Shown here piece by piece: positions 48,001 through 55,618 of a DNA stretch of 64,000 bases. Source of the stretch: Mycolicibacterium boenickei (lineage in GTDB: Bacteria > Actinomycetota > Actinomycetes > Mycobacteriales > Mycobacteriaceae). The position numbers were made by a program, and so were the translations under genes. The notes beneath the pieces were generated by a model, which was not told the DNA's origin, did not search any database, and saw only the letters and a list, made by a program, of their open reading frames with translations. The stretch's first letter is position 1. Each line of letters starts with the position of its first letter. The stretch is from the NCBI RefSeq assembly GCF_010731295.1, contig NZ_AP022579.1, positions 248,001 to 312,000 on the forward strand, in the 5' to 3' direction.

Positions 48001-48566
48001 GCGTTGCGCGGGAACAGCACCGGGATGCCCAGGGCGGCGAGCGACCGCTCGCTGACCGCGGGCACGGTCGACGACTTCGACGCGGGGTCGTCGCCGACCA
48101 GCAGCAGCACGCCACCGCGTGGGTTGACGCCGTACATGTTGGCGTGCCGCAGCGCGTCGGTGGCCCGGTCGACGCCGGGCCCCTTGCCGTACCAGACCCC
48201 GACCACACCGTCGTGGGTCGGCTTTCCGGCCGGGAGATCGGTCTGGCTGCCCCAGACCGCGGTGGCGGCGAGTTCCTCGTTGAACCCGGGCGTGAAGACG
48301 ATGTCGTGCTCGCTGAGCACACCCGGCATGTCGAGCAGCATCTTGTCCACGCCGCCCAACGGGCTGCCCTGATAGCCGGAGACGAAGGTCGCGACGCGAC
48401 GCCCGGCGCGGGTGTCCCGGACGTGCTGCTCCACCATCATTCTCGCGATGGCCTGCACCCCGGTGAGGAGCACCGGGCCGGCGCCGGAGCGATACCGGTC
48501 AGCGAGGTCGTACGGCGCGGAGGGTTCCACCACCGCGAGTTCGGAAGCGCTCAGAACGCTGGTCAC
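45084..48566 (-). CDS. Fused indolepyruvate:ferredoxin oxidoreductase (IorA-IorB)
   Basis: About 1160 residues. Oxidatively decarboxylates indolepyruvate or related aryl/branched 2-oxo acids to acyl-CoA, passing electrons to ferredoxin. The N-terminal pyrimidine-binding domain has FVSGYQGSPLGGVDKMLLDM. A CSGCPHN motif and a TPP-binding part (GDGTFFHSGQLAVQACI) follow. A ferredoxin-like Cys cluster is at EAVCEGCGDCGTKSNCLSVQ. The last 450 or so residues are the gamma (IorB) domain (LLAGIGGTGIVTVNQVLATA). GTG 48566 is used rather than a TTG at 48590. The Lrp gene lies upstream on the same strand. Confidence 0.93.
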   Translation of the reverse strand: MTSVLSASELAVVEPSAPYDLADRYRSGAGPVLLTGVQAIARMMVEQHVRDTRAGRRVATFVSGYQGSPLGGVDKMLLDMPGVLSEHDIVFTPGFNEELAATAVWGSQTDLPAGKPTHDGVVGVWYGKGPGVDRATDALRHANMYGVNPRGGVLLLVGDDPASKSSTVPAVSERSLAALGIPVLFPRNAEEIITMGMRGIALSRASGCVVAMKIVADVADGAWTVDADVADLAIAVPEITWDGKPFSYRQRPMAAPADSLLAEADLYGPRWETVRAFGDVNSLDVLEVDPVRAKVGIAATGTTFDAVRQTLLDLGVDDAALHRAGIRLLRIGMPYPVGRRSVLEFARGLEQVIVVEDKTAFIETQIREILYGSADAPQIVGKYDAAGAPLFPVGGELTAGRLLAPLRRVLRDRVELKRTPPPALSLEVLSAKRTAYFCSGCPHNRSTAIPDGSIGGGGIGCHTLVTMSGRSDSAVVGLTQMGGEGSQWIGQAPFTDVPHLFQNVGDGTFFHSGQLAVQACIAAGVNITYKLLYNEVVAMTGAQDVEGGLGVAKLTHKLSTEGVKQIIVCADEPKRHNRKALAKGTLLWHRDRLDEAQKLLREIPGVTVLIYDQHCAADARRQRKRGTLPTRNTRVVINEAVCEGCGDCGTKSNCLSVQPVDTEFGRKTRIDQTSCNTDYSCLDGDCPSFATVELTPDTKRRKASRRHRAVEPPRVADPGFAAPTGTQNVLLAGIGGTGIVTVNQVLATAALRAGYAVESLDQIGLSQKAGPVVSHLRFSTTELEPSNRLTPGSADCVIAIDLLTATDTKNLSYGSPARTVAVASTSQTPTGDMVYDKSVAYPDAQSLLDRLTATTRTLTHFDALAAAQALFGNTAAANFLVVGAAFQNGGLRLPEASIEEAIGINGVAVAANVAAFRWGRVAVADPAAFAAAVSAAGPQPAPTVVDRELLAGTTFDGEVRRLVELRTGELVRYQNAKVARRYVDTVHAVWQAERAITENTAFSEAVARGLHKFTAYKDEYEVARLLVDPAFLADVQAQVPGGEKLTYRLHPPVLRAMGRAKKVGFGPKSHAALKLLAKGKVLRGTKLDPFGYAHVRKVERELLAHYTDMVCRLAAELSADNYAHAVEAAGLPDLVRGYEDVKLGNVELYRARLRDLGITA

Positions 48567-48684
48567 GTCTATCCACCACACCTTCCACAACCCAGATCGT
48601 GAGCTGCAAAGCGAGGAACATCTAGCAATCGGTGCAGTGGAATCTGCTCCTGCGTGTGATCTGCGTCAATAGTCGGCGGAAAAG

Positions 48685-48701
48685 TTGATCAGATTGCTCA
48701 A
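48685..48701. promoter_or_regulatory. Candidate Lrp operator upstream of the oxidoreductase gene
   Basis: TTGATCA-GAT-TGCTCAA is a 17-bp palindrome with one mismatch, 119 bases upstream of GTG 48566. A repeated TGTGAC follows nearby (48703-48708 and 48718-48723). Lrp/AsnC dimers bind 15-17 bp palindromes of this shape. Confidence 0.45.
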
Positions 48702-48730
48702 TTGTGACGTGGCCCACTGTGACCTACGCA

Positions 48731-49213
48731 TCATTTTGTTCGATGCTGCGTCAGATGCCGCACGAGCGGCAGTGACCGGTATTCGACCGGCGTCGCCATC
48801 GCCAGCATCGTCTCGGAATGCTTCACCCCGTCGATCCGGTGCACCTGCTGGATGATGTCGAGCAGTTCCTGCTGGGTCTGAGCGGCGATCCGGACCAGCA
48901 GATCCGCTCGCCCGGTAGTCGCATGCACCTCGAGCACGTGGGGATACGCCCGCAACGCCTCGATGATGGCGTCCATCTTGTTCTGGTCCGTCTCGATACC
49001 GACGAAGGCGTGCACTGTGAACCCGAGCTCGGCCAGGTTGATGTTCGGCGGATAGCCGCGGACCACCCCGGATTCCTCCAGGCGCTTCATCCGCGCCTGC
49101 ACGGTGTTGCGGGCGACCTTCAGCCGTGACGCCAGCTCAAGGATCGGCAGGCGCGGTTCGGACGCCAGCATGGACAGCAGCGCGGAGTCGAGGGCGTCGA
49201 GCTTGATGGCCAT
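48731..49213 (-). CDS. Lrp/AsnC-family transcriptional regulator
   Basis: 160 residues. N-terminal HTH (PILELASRLKVARNTVQARM, about 22-41) and C-terminal RAM ligand domain (FVGIETDQNKMDAIIEALRA; VLEVHATTGRADLLVRIAAQ). ATG 49213 starts at the conserved KLDALDSALL. Such proteins sense amino acids. Its place beside the permease/dehydrogenase/oxidoreductase genes makes it their likely regulator; a matching palindrome lies in the intergenic region. Which amino acid it senses is unknown. Confidence 0.92.
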   Translation of the reverse strand: MAIKLDALDSALLSMLASEPRLPILELASRLKVARNTVQARMKRLEESGVVRGYPPNINLAELGFTVHAFVGIETDQNKMDAIIEALRAYPHVLEVHATTGRADLLVRIAAQTQQELLDIIQQVHRIDGVKHSETMLAMATPVEYRSLPLVRHLTQHRTK

Positions 49214-49239
49214 GGGGCATTGTCCCACCGGCCCACGAA

Positions 49240-50088
49240 TCAGCCCGATCTGCCGCGCAACCCGCCGAGCAGCGCCACCACGACGCCGAAGACCACCAGA
49301 ACGCCGCCGGCGGCCAGCGTCAGGTTGAGCCACTGATGCAGGCCGTCGATCGCGTGGCCGGCCATCGCGTCGGCGATCTGCCGGATGTCCCCGCTGGTGT
49401 GGTTGAGCGCCTCGTTGAGGTAGCGCCGCCCCACCTCCAATCCGGCCCAACCGGCCGCCCCCACCAGTAGGGCCGAAATTCCCAGTGCGGCAAGAGTTTT
49501 ACCGCGAGCACGGGCGACGGCCAAGGTCAGCAGGGCGAACACACCGGCCAGCACGGTCACCCCGACACTGACCCACGGGCCCCACACCGCCAGCGGGCGC
49601 AAGATCCCGGGCCGCAGGCTGTCCGGCGCTGACGACGCGATGGGAACCGTAAGTGTTTGCGGCACTTCGACACCGAAGCCGGACAGGGTTTCGCGGAACG
49701 AGGAATCCCTGAGCATCGGGGCTACGTCGATCACCCAGCTGCCGTCCTCGTTCCGGGACAACCGGTCGGTGAACATCCAGGTGTGGGCAACCTCGTTGGC
49801 CAACGCGAACTGGCCGGGAAAATCCGGGCCCGCGGTGTAGGCGCCCGCCACCGCGCGGATCCGGCGCGAATCCACGTCTGCCCCGTTCTGCGAGGCCAGC
49901 GATTGCACCTGGGTGGTGAGCTCACCGGCGACGGCCTGCTGCAACTGCGGGTCGGTGGCCGCCCCGGCGGCGAAAGCCGAGTAGCCCTCCTGGTCGACGA
50001 TATTCTTCTGCACCCATGCCGACGGCACCGCGGCCGCCAGCAGCACCGTCGTCAGCACCCACAGGAACAGCGTCATGACGAATCGCAC
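49240..50088 (-). CDS. Membrane protein of unknown function
   Basis: 282 residues. One N-terminal membrane helix (FVMTLFLWVLTTVLLAAAVP), an external domain of about 140 residues, then three more helices (WVSVGVTVLAGVFALLTLAV; TLAALGISALLVGAAGWAGL; TLAAGGVLVVFGVVVALLGG). The family is not recognised. It lies 26 bases upstream of the Lrp gene on the same strand and 36 bases downstream of the PPK2 gene. Confidence 0.75.
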   Translation of the reverse strand: MRFVMTLFLWVLTTVLLAAAVPSAWVQKNIVDQEGYSAFAAGAATDPQLQQAVAGELTTQVQSLASQNGADVDSRRIRAVAGAYTAGPDFPGQFALANEVAHTWMFTDRLSRNEDGSWVIDVAPMLRDSSFRETLSGFGVEVPQTLTVPIASSAPDSLRPGILRPLAVWGPWVSVGVTVLAGVFALLTLAVARARGKTLAALGISALLVGAAGWAGLEVGRRYLNEALNHTSGDIRQIADAMAGHAIDGLHQWLNLTLAAGGVLVVFGVVVALLGGLRGRSG

Positions 50089-50124
50089 GCCGTCCTCCTA
50101 GTTCTCGGGCGGCGGCCAGACTGC

Positions 50125-50982
50125 TCAGTCCGACAGGGCACGCCCCACGATCAGCGGATCGGCGTGGCCGACCACTTCAAAATCCTTGTTGTCGTAATCG
50201 AACTTACCGAGCACGTAGCGCATGGCGTTGATCCGGGCGCGCTTCTTGTCGTTGCTCTTGACCACGGTCCACGGCGCGATTTCAGTGTCGGTCCAGGCGA
50301 ACATGTCTTCCTTGGCCGCGGTGTAGTCGTCCCATTTGTCCAGCGACGCGAGGTCGGTGGGGGATAGTTTCCACTGCCGCACCGGGTCGACCTGGCGGAT
50401 CGTGAATCGGGTGCGTTGCTCGGATTGCGTGACCGAGAACCACAGCTTGGTCAGGCTGATGCCGTCGTTGACCAGCATCTGCTCGAACAACGGGGCCTGG
50501 CGGATGAACTCGGCGTGCTGTTTGGGCGAGCAGTAGCCCATCACGCGCTCCACCCCGGCGCGGTTGTACCAGGAGCGGTCGAACAGCACGATCTCACCGG
50601 CGGCAGGCAGATGCTGGACATAGCGCTGGAAGTACCACTGGGTGCGCTCTTTTTCGGTCGGCTTCTCCAGCGCGACCACGCGGGCGCCTCGGGGATTCAG
50701 GTGTTCCATGAACCGCTTGATGGTGCCGCCCTTGCCCGCGGCGTCACGCCCCTCGAACACGATGACGTGCCGCAGCCCGTTGCCCTGGCTCCACTTCTGC
50801 AGCTTCAGCAGCTCGATCTGCAGCAGCCGCTTCTGCTCCTCGTACTCCTGCCGCGACATGCGGTCGTCGTACGGGTAGTTCTCCCGCCAGGTGTCGACGA
50901 CCTCGCCGCTGGGTTCCAGCAGCAGAACGGGGTCGTCATCGTCGTCGTCACGGACCGCGTAGCCGGTGATGTCGAGAGTCAC
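50125..50982 (-). CDS. ppk2: Polyphosphate kinase 2, class I type
   Basis: 285 residues. Walker A is VFEGRDAAGKGGTIKRFMEH. The lid/Walker B portion is IVLFDRSWYNRAGVERVMGY, the class I signature seen in M. tuberculosis Rv3232c and Pseudomonas PPK2. Makes GTP or ATP from polyphosphate and NDP, or the reverse. A long acidic N-terminus (VRDDDDDDPVLLLEPSGE) precedes the kinase domain. This is the second PPK2 in the window and of a different subclass from that at 25395-26261. Confidence 0.92.
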   Translation of the reverse strand: MTLDITGYAVRDDDDDDPVLLLEPSGEVVDTWRENYPYDDRMSRQEYEEQKRLLQIELLKLQKWSQGNGLRHVIVFEGRDAAGKGGTIKRFMEHLNPRGARVVALEKPTEKERTQWYFQRYVQHLPAAGEIVLFDRSWYNRAGVERVMGYCSPKQHAEFIRQAPLFEQMLVNDGISLTKLWFSVTQSEQRTRFTIRQVDPVRQWKLSPTDLASLDKWDDYTAAKEDMFAWTDTEIAPWTVVKSNDKKRARINAMRYVLGKFDYDNKDFEVVGHADPLIVGRALSD

Positions 50983-51161
50983 CGGCGCACCGTAGCGGGT
51001 CGGGCGGTCGAGACGGTGATGGTCCGGTGAACGTCAGGTAGCCGGCGCTGCTGTTGACGACTCGAAACTGCAGTAGGGCAATACTCAGTCCGCCCGAGGT
51101 ACGGGGCGCGATCATCGGTGACGTCAATAGTCGCGCTCGGCATCCCTCAGAAGGGCACCCC

Positions 51162-51749
51162 ATGTTCATGACGCTCGTGGTTCGCAGGTTCGTGGTCGGC
51201 TCGGCAATCGCCGCGGGAGTGTGCTCGGCGGGGTTGATCGCGGCGGGCACCGCAGGCGCCGCGCCCGGTATCTCCTACGACGGCGGCCCCGGCGACCCGG
51301 TAGGTATCGGCGACAACTCGCCCACCGGCGCGCAGGCCAATGCATCCAACGACAACCGGGCGCTGGCGATCAGCGTGTTCCGGCCCGCCTCGGCTACCGC
51401 GGTCGGTCAGAACCGGACCGGGAACAAGGTGTTCGCCCTCGACGGCACGGCAGGGTTCCAGAAGGACTACATCGACCCGTATACCGGCGACCACGACAAC
51501 ACCGTGGTCGCCATCAACGGCACCGCGACGGTGCACGGTGAGTGGACCAACGTGCTCGCCGTCGGCAGCAAGGTTTCGAACCGGCCGATCGTCACCTATC
51601 CCGACGGTTCCCAGGCGTTTGTCTACAGCGGCCCGGCGGCCACGTTCCCCGTGATCGTGCCCAGCTCCGTGGTCGTGGTCTGCGGACAGCGGATCACGGG
51701 AAGCGACGACATCTTCGAGACGTCGGGGAAGATCACCTGCCAGCCGTAG
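51162..51749 (+). CDS. Secreted protein of unknown function
   Basis: 195 residues. Sec signal peptide (VVGSAIAAGVCSAGLIAAGT, cleavage after AGA-A near residue 36). The mature part is beta-rich and Gly/Asn/Asp-rich (PTGAQANASNDNRALAISVF; GNKVFALDGTAGFQKDY) and ends with two cysteines (VVVVCGQRI and GKITCQP). ATG 51162 has AAGGGC six to seven bases upstream; an in-frame start at 51054 would bury the signal peptide and is rejected. Family not recognised. Confidence 0.8.
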   Translation: MFMTLVVRRFVVGSAIAAGVCSAGLIAAGTAGAAPGISYDGGPGDPVGIGDNSPTGAQANASNDNRALAISVFRPASATAVGQNRTGNKVFALDGTAGFQKDYIDPYTGDHDNTVVAINGTATVHGEWTNVLAVGSKVSNRPIVTYPDGSQAFVYSGPAATFPVIVPSSVVVVCGQRITGSDDIFETSGKITCQP

Positions 51750-51755
51750 GCCGGG

Positions 51756-53285
51756 TTACTTGGCCTTGCGGCGCGGCCGCGCCAGCGCCAGCTTGGTCAG
51801 CAGCTTGTTCATCCTGGCGATGGCCTTCTCCGAGTTGTTGTAGTAGCTGCCGCCGGCACCGACGCTGGTGCGCGGCACCACCACGGTCTCCTGCTTGCAG
51901 AACTTGCGCACCCCGTCGATGCCGCCGAAACGCGCACCGATGCCCGAGGTCTTCCAGCCACCCATCGGGGCGGTGGTGCACATCAGGTTGGAGATGACGT
52001 CGTTGACGTTGACCGCGCCGCAATCAAGCTGGAGTGCAATAGCTTTGGCGCGCTCGACATCCTTGGAGAACACCGAGGCGCTCAGGCCGTAGGGGCTGTC
52101 GTTGGCCAGCCGAACGGCTTCCTCGACCGAGGACACCTTCATGATCGGCAGTGTCGGCCCGAAGGTCTCCTCCGACATGCAGGCCATCGAGTGGTCGACG
52201 TCGACGAGCACGGTGGGCTCGAAGAAGCTGCCCCCGCCTTCGGGGCGCTTGCCACCGGTCAGCGCCTTCGCTCCGGCCGCGACGGCCTCGTTGACGTGCC
52301 GTTCGGTGATCGCGACCTGGCTGTCGTCGATCTGGGCGCCGAAGTGGTAGCCCTCCCCTGCCCCCATCTTGAGGTTCTCGACGGCCTTGACGGTGGCGGC
52401 GACGAACTGGTCGTAGACCGGCTCGAGCACGTACGCCCGCTCGACGGACACGCAGGTCTGGCCGGCGTTGAACATCGCGCCCCAGACTGCGGCATTGGCG
52501 GCGAGTTCGACGTCGGCGTCCTCGAGCACGATCATCGGGTCCTTGCCGCCGAGTTCCAGGCTCACCGGGGTCAGGCGGCGTGCGGCGCGTTCCATCACCT
52601 TGGCGCCGGTCGCGCAGGAGCCGGTGAACTGGATGTAGTCGGAGTTGTCGATGACGGCCTCGGACACCGCACGCGCTCCCTGCGCCAAGGCGAACACCTC
52701 GGGGGCGCCGGAATCCAGCCAGCCGCGCAGCAGCACCTCGGCGGTCAGCGGGGTGCGCTCAGACGGCTTGAGCAGGACCGCGCAGCCGGCGGCCAGGGCG
52801 CCGATGGCGTCCATCATCGCGTTGGCGACGGGGTAGTTCCACGGCGCGATGATCCCGACGACGGGGCGTGGCCGGTAATGCACCTCGACCTTCTTGATGG
52901 ACATGACGGGCAGCGCCGCCGGACGCGATTCCGGCGCCATCGCCTGCTCGACCACCTTGATGTAGTACGACAGGATCATGATCAGCAGCGGGACCTCTTG
53001 CGCGGCATCCATGGCCGACTTGCCGGTCTCGGCGATCAGGAGTTTCTCGATCTCGTCGCGGTGGTCTCCCAACCACACCGCATAGCGGGACAGCACCTTG
53101 GCGCGGCCTTTCGCCCCGCGTGCCTCCCACTCCTTCTGCGCTTCCCGCAGCCCGGCCGCGATGCGCGGCACGTCGGCAGCGTCGGTCCAGGTCACCTGGC
53201 CGGCGACGGCACCGGTCGCGGGGTTGTGGATGGTGCCGGAACCCGTGAACTCTCCGGTCAGAGCTACATCTGGCGTCGCAGTCAT
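51756..53285 (-). CDS. Aldehyde dehydrogenase (succinate-semialdehyde dehydrogenase-like)
   Basis: 509 residues. NAD(P)-dependent oxidation of an aldehyde to an acid. VVGIIAPWNYPVANAMMDAI, the Gly-rich TGSCATGAKV, the general base in SLELGGKDPMIVLEDADV and the catalytic Cys in NAGQTCVSVERAYV are present. A basic C-terminal tail (ARPRRKAK) is unusual. ATG 53285 lies seven bases after TAACAT (53293-53298, minus strand), a leaderless layout. Substrate uncertain. Confidence 0.92.
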   Translation of the reverse strand: MTATPDVALTGEFTGSGTIHNPATGAVAGQVTWTDAADVPRIAAGLREAQKEWEARGAKGRAKVLSRYAVWLGDHRDEIEKLLIAETGKSAMDAAQEVPLLIMILSYYIKVVEQAMAPESRPAALPVMSIKKVEVHYRPRPVVGIIAPWNYPVANAMMDAIGALAAGCAVLLKPSERTPLTAEVLLRGWLDSGAPEVFALAQGARAVSEAVIDNSDYIQFTGSCATGAKVMERAARRLTPVSLELGGKDPMIVLEDADVELAANAAVWGAMFNAGQTCVSVERAYVLEPVYDQFVAATVKAVENLKMGAGEGYHFGAQIDDSQVAITERHVNEAVAAGAKALTGGKRPEGGGSFFEPTVLVDVDHSMACMSEETFGPTLPIMKVSSVEEAVRLANDSPYGLSASVFSKDVERAKAIALQLDCGAVNVNDVISNLMCTTAPMGGWKTSGIGARFGGIDGVRKFCKQETVVVPRTSVGAGGSYYNNSEKAIARMNKLLTKLALARPRRKAK

Positions 53286-53292
53286 GCGGCCT

Positions 53293-53298
53293 ATGTTA
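53293..53298 (-). promoter_or_regulatory. Minus-10 hexamer TAACAT, leaderless aldehyde dehydrogenase start
   Basis: Minus-strand TAACAT ends seven bases before ATG 53285, a near-consensus SigA minus-10. Confidence 0.55.
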
Positions 53299-53389
53299 AT
53301 CACCGTGTGTGACCCACGTCGCACCGGGGTTGACACCTGTCAAGTGCGAGGGCTGGATCCGCACTTCGCCGAGTGTGCACTCAGCGTTC

Positions 53390-53445
53390 CGAGTCTGCGC
53401 CCAGGGCGCTCGAACGCCCGAATTCGCGATCTGTGTACAGACTCG
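53390..53445. repeat. Nested inverted repeats between the secreted-protein and dehydrogenase genes
   Basis: Outer arms CGAGTCTG (53390-53397) and CAGACTCG (53438-53445) enclose GGGCG-CTCGAA-CGCCC (53404-53419). They lie 84 bases after the stop of the upstream gene (53529) and could form a cruciform or terminator. Confidence 0.5.
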
Positions 53446-53528
53446 ACAGCCCTGGCGCAGGCTCGAGACTCGAGGAGCTGCGCAGCGGGCGACGACCCCC
53501 CACCGTCGCCCACTGCGCTGCCCACACC

Positions 53529-54641
53529 TCAGTCCTCCGAGCCCGACTTCTCCGACTTCCTGGAGCTGAACTTCTTGGCCGTGTTGTCGGCCGCTTCCTT
53601 GACCTTCTTCACCACCCGGTCGACATTCGCCTTCGCCTTGTTCGAACGCTTCTCGGCCTTGTCCTTGGCGTCGCCGAGGGCGGTGTTGAGGCTCGTGACG
53701 TGAGGCTTGAGGTTGTTCACCTTCGAGCCCGTGTTGTCGTCATCAGTGGCGGACAGCGCCGTCACGCCGGGAGGGTTCTTCACGTTGCCGGTGCTGTCCA
53801 CCTTGTCGCGGACACCCAGAGCTTGGGCCGCAGCCAGCCGCACCTGATCCCGCGCACCGATCAGCTGCTTGTTTCGGAACTGCATGATGGCGCCGTCAGG
53901 CCCACTGCCGTTTTCAGGTGCGGAAGTCCTGGGATTGTGGTTTGTGCCGCCACCGAGCTCCTCCGGCAGAGCGTCGGCAATACCCTCAATCGCCGGGTCT
54001 GCAGCCCACATCGGCGCATCGATGTACTCCTTGACCGCCTTGTAGATCGCGAGGTTGTCGCCGCTCGCCACCGCCTGCGCGACCGTGACCAGACCGAGAG
54101 TCGACAGGACGGGCAACTCAGCCGCATTTATGGCCGATCCGAGCAATCCCTCGGCGAGCTTGAAGGCGTAGTTGTAATCCTGCTTGGGGTCTACCCCAAG
54201 AGCCTCGGCGACCTGCGTCCGCACGGCGTTGGTGGTGGCCCAGAACTCGTTGTCACGCCAGGCTTTGGCCGCATCGCCGCCGCCGAGCTCCTCCGGCAGG
54301 GTGTCACGGGCGATCTCGATCAGCGGATCCGACACATACAGCGGTGCGTCGATGACCTGCCTGATTTGCATGTACAGCCGGTCGGGGTCGCCTACCTGCG
54401 CGGCAAGCACCAGCGGAAGAAGCGGGGCCTGCACGAACTGTTCCCCGACTCGCAGCCCGAACTCGGCCACAAGCTCGGCCTGGTTCATGCTCTGGAGCTG
54501 CGTGTAAGTCGCTCCCATCAGCGCGGCCTGCGCGTCGACCAGACGCATCGGAGTCGGCGTGACGGCCGGAGTGATGGCGATGACGCCCGCGGTGGCCGCG
54601 GCAACGCATGCGGTCAGGCCGCTCGCGACACGACTGTTCAT
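53529..54641 (-). CDS. Secreted protein with an internal duplication and Lys-rich tail
   Basis: 370 residues with a signal peptide (TACVAAATAGVIAITPAVTP). Two matching blocks can be seen: IDAPLYVSDPLIEIARDTLP followed by EELGGGD (about residues 90-116), and IDAPMWAADPAIEGIADALP followed by EELGGGT (about 206-232). The last 70 residues are rich in Lys, Ser and Asp (DAKDKAEKRSNKAKANVDRV), suggesting a disordered or cell-wall-binding tail. GAGGGG lies before ATG 54641. Family not recognised. Confidence 0.8.
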   Translation of the reverse strand: MNSRVASGLTACVAAATAGVIAITPAVTPTPMRLVDAQAALMGATYTQLQSMNQAELVAEFGLRVGEQFVQAPLLPLVLAAQVGDPDRLYMQIRQVIDAPLYVSDPLIEIARDTLPEELGGGDAAKAWRDNEFWATTNAVRTQVAEALGVDPKQDYNYAFKLAEGLLGSAINAAELPVLSTLGLVTVAQAVASGDNLAIYKAVKEYIDAPMWAADPAIEGIADALPEELGGGTNHNPRTSAPENGSGPDGAIMQFRNKQLIGARDQVRLAAAQALGVRDKVDSTGNVKNPPGVTALSATDDDNTGSKVNNLKPHVTSLNTALGDAKDKAEKRSNKAKANVDRVVKKVKEAADNTAKKFSSRKSEKSGSED

Positions 54642-54917
54642 AGAGATCCCCTCGAATGACTGGCTGTTTGGGCTGGCAGATCGCTCAGCTCGGGCAGAAA
54701 ATTACCCTCCGCTCATCAAGATCTCAGCTTTTTCTCAGCTGGCCCGAGAGGGGTCCTTGCGAATGCAAACAACCGTCCGCCCAGCACCGTTGCCGCAAAG
54801 GCGCGAAAGTAACCATCCGTCCAGCTGAACATGAATATTGACGTTTGCTGGACCGCGTCGGAGATTCCAAAAGTCTTGCGGCACGCAACCATGCGGTTCG
54901 ACCCGCCGACCTGAATG

Positions 54918-54934
54918 ATCAAGTGATACTTGAT
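54918..54934. promoter_or_regulatory. Perfect 17-bp palindrome upstream of the secreted-protein gene
   Basis: ATCAAGT-GAT-ACTTGAT lies 277 bases upstream of ATG 54641 in an AT-rich stretch. It looks like a regulator operator, but no candidate regulator lies nearby. Confidence 0.4.
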
Positions 54935-55010
54935 AGTTAGGATCACCTGCGATCCGAAGATCAGACCTCCAGACAGCCGACTGATCGCAATTCGAGTGAC
55001 ACGGGTTGCT

Positions 55011-55029
55011 GTCGCCCGAAACGGGCGAC
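55011..55029 (-). terminator. Hairpin downstream of the PAP2 gene
   Basis: GTCGCCCG-AAA-CGGGCGAC, perfect 8-base arms, 17 bases after the PAP2 stop at 55046. No T-tract. Confidence 0.5.
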
Positions 55030-55045
55030 AAGCCGGTGTGATCGC

Positions 55046-55618
55046 TCAGCGAAGCCCAGATGAGACGTCATCCACCTGGTCGGATTGCCCCTGAGGGGCG
55101 AGGACCGCGGCGATGCCCACCACCGAGGTGCCCAGCAATATGCCCCCGACGGTGTCGGTGAAGTAATGGAAGGTCATCGACAGGCCGAATATGCCGAGCA
55201 GGACGACGCACACCGCGACCGCCAGCGCCCACAGCCGCATGCCCGCCACCAGCAGCAGCAACCCCGTCACCGTCACGAGGAACGTGGTGTGCCCGCTGGG
55301 ATAGGCCAGCGCCCCCTCTTTCTCCCGGCCGAACAGGGGCTTGATCAGCCGCACGATGGTGATCGCCAGCAGTGGGCTGACCACCATGGCGATCGCCAGT
55401 CGCTTCCGGTGCTGCCGCACGGCCACGACGATGCCGATCAGCAACGCGGCGGCCACCAGGGGCGGCTTGGTGAACAGGAGGAAGACGTCCCGGCGCGGGC
55501 CCATCTCGCTGCCGAGCTCCTGAAACCAGTCGTCGATCGGAATCGGAGCGGCGTGAACCGCCCACCCGAGCAGCACCATGGCGGCGAGCCCGATCGGCGG
55601 CCACCAGCGGGCGATCAA
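55046..55618 (-). CDS. PAP2-superfamily membrane phosphatase
   Basis: 190 residues with about five membrane helices. Phosphatase motifs are [20 protein letters not shown] (C1 and C2, PSGH) and [13 protein letters not shown] (C3, His and Asp). Relatives remove phosphate from lipid phosphates such as undecaprenyl pyrophosphate or phosphatidic acid. Start TTG 55618 overlaps the DinB stop as TTGA; the alternative internal ATG would cut into the first helix. Coupled to the DinB gene. Confidence 0.85.
   Translation of the reverse strand: MIARWWPPIGLAAMVLLGWAVHAAPIPIDDWFQELGSEMGPRRDVFLLFTKPPLVAAALLIGIVVAVRQHRKRLAIAMVVSPLLAITIVRLIKPLFGREKEGALAYPSGHTTFLVTVTGLLLLVAGMRLWALAVAVCVVLLGIFGLSMTFHYFTDTVGGILLGTSVVGIAAVLAPQGQSDQVDDVSSGLR

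Larger units (their letters stand above)
54642..55045. other. 404-base intergenic region, relatively AT-rich in part
   Basis: Holds no convincing gene: the short reading frames show no protein-like composition. It contains a 17-bp perfect palindrome at 54918-54934 and, next to the PAP2 stop, a hairpin at 55011-55029. The section 54900-54965 is clearly less GC-rich than its surroundings and may hold the promoter of the secreted-protein gene. Confidence 0.6.

Noticed and set aside
54716..55031. Two short minus-strand frames in the 404-base gap before the secreted-protein gene
   Set aside because: Composition is not protein-like, there is no ribosome-binding site, and they overlap each other in different frames.
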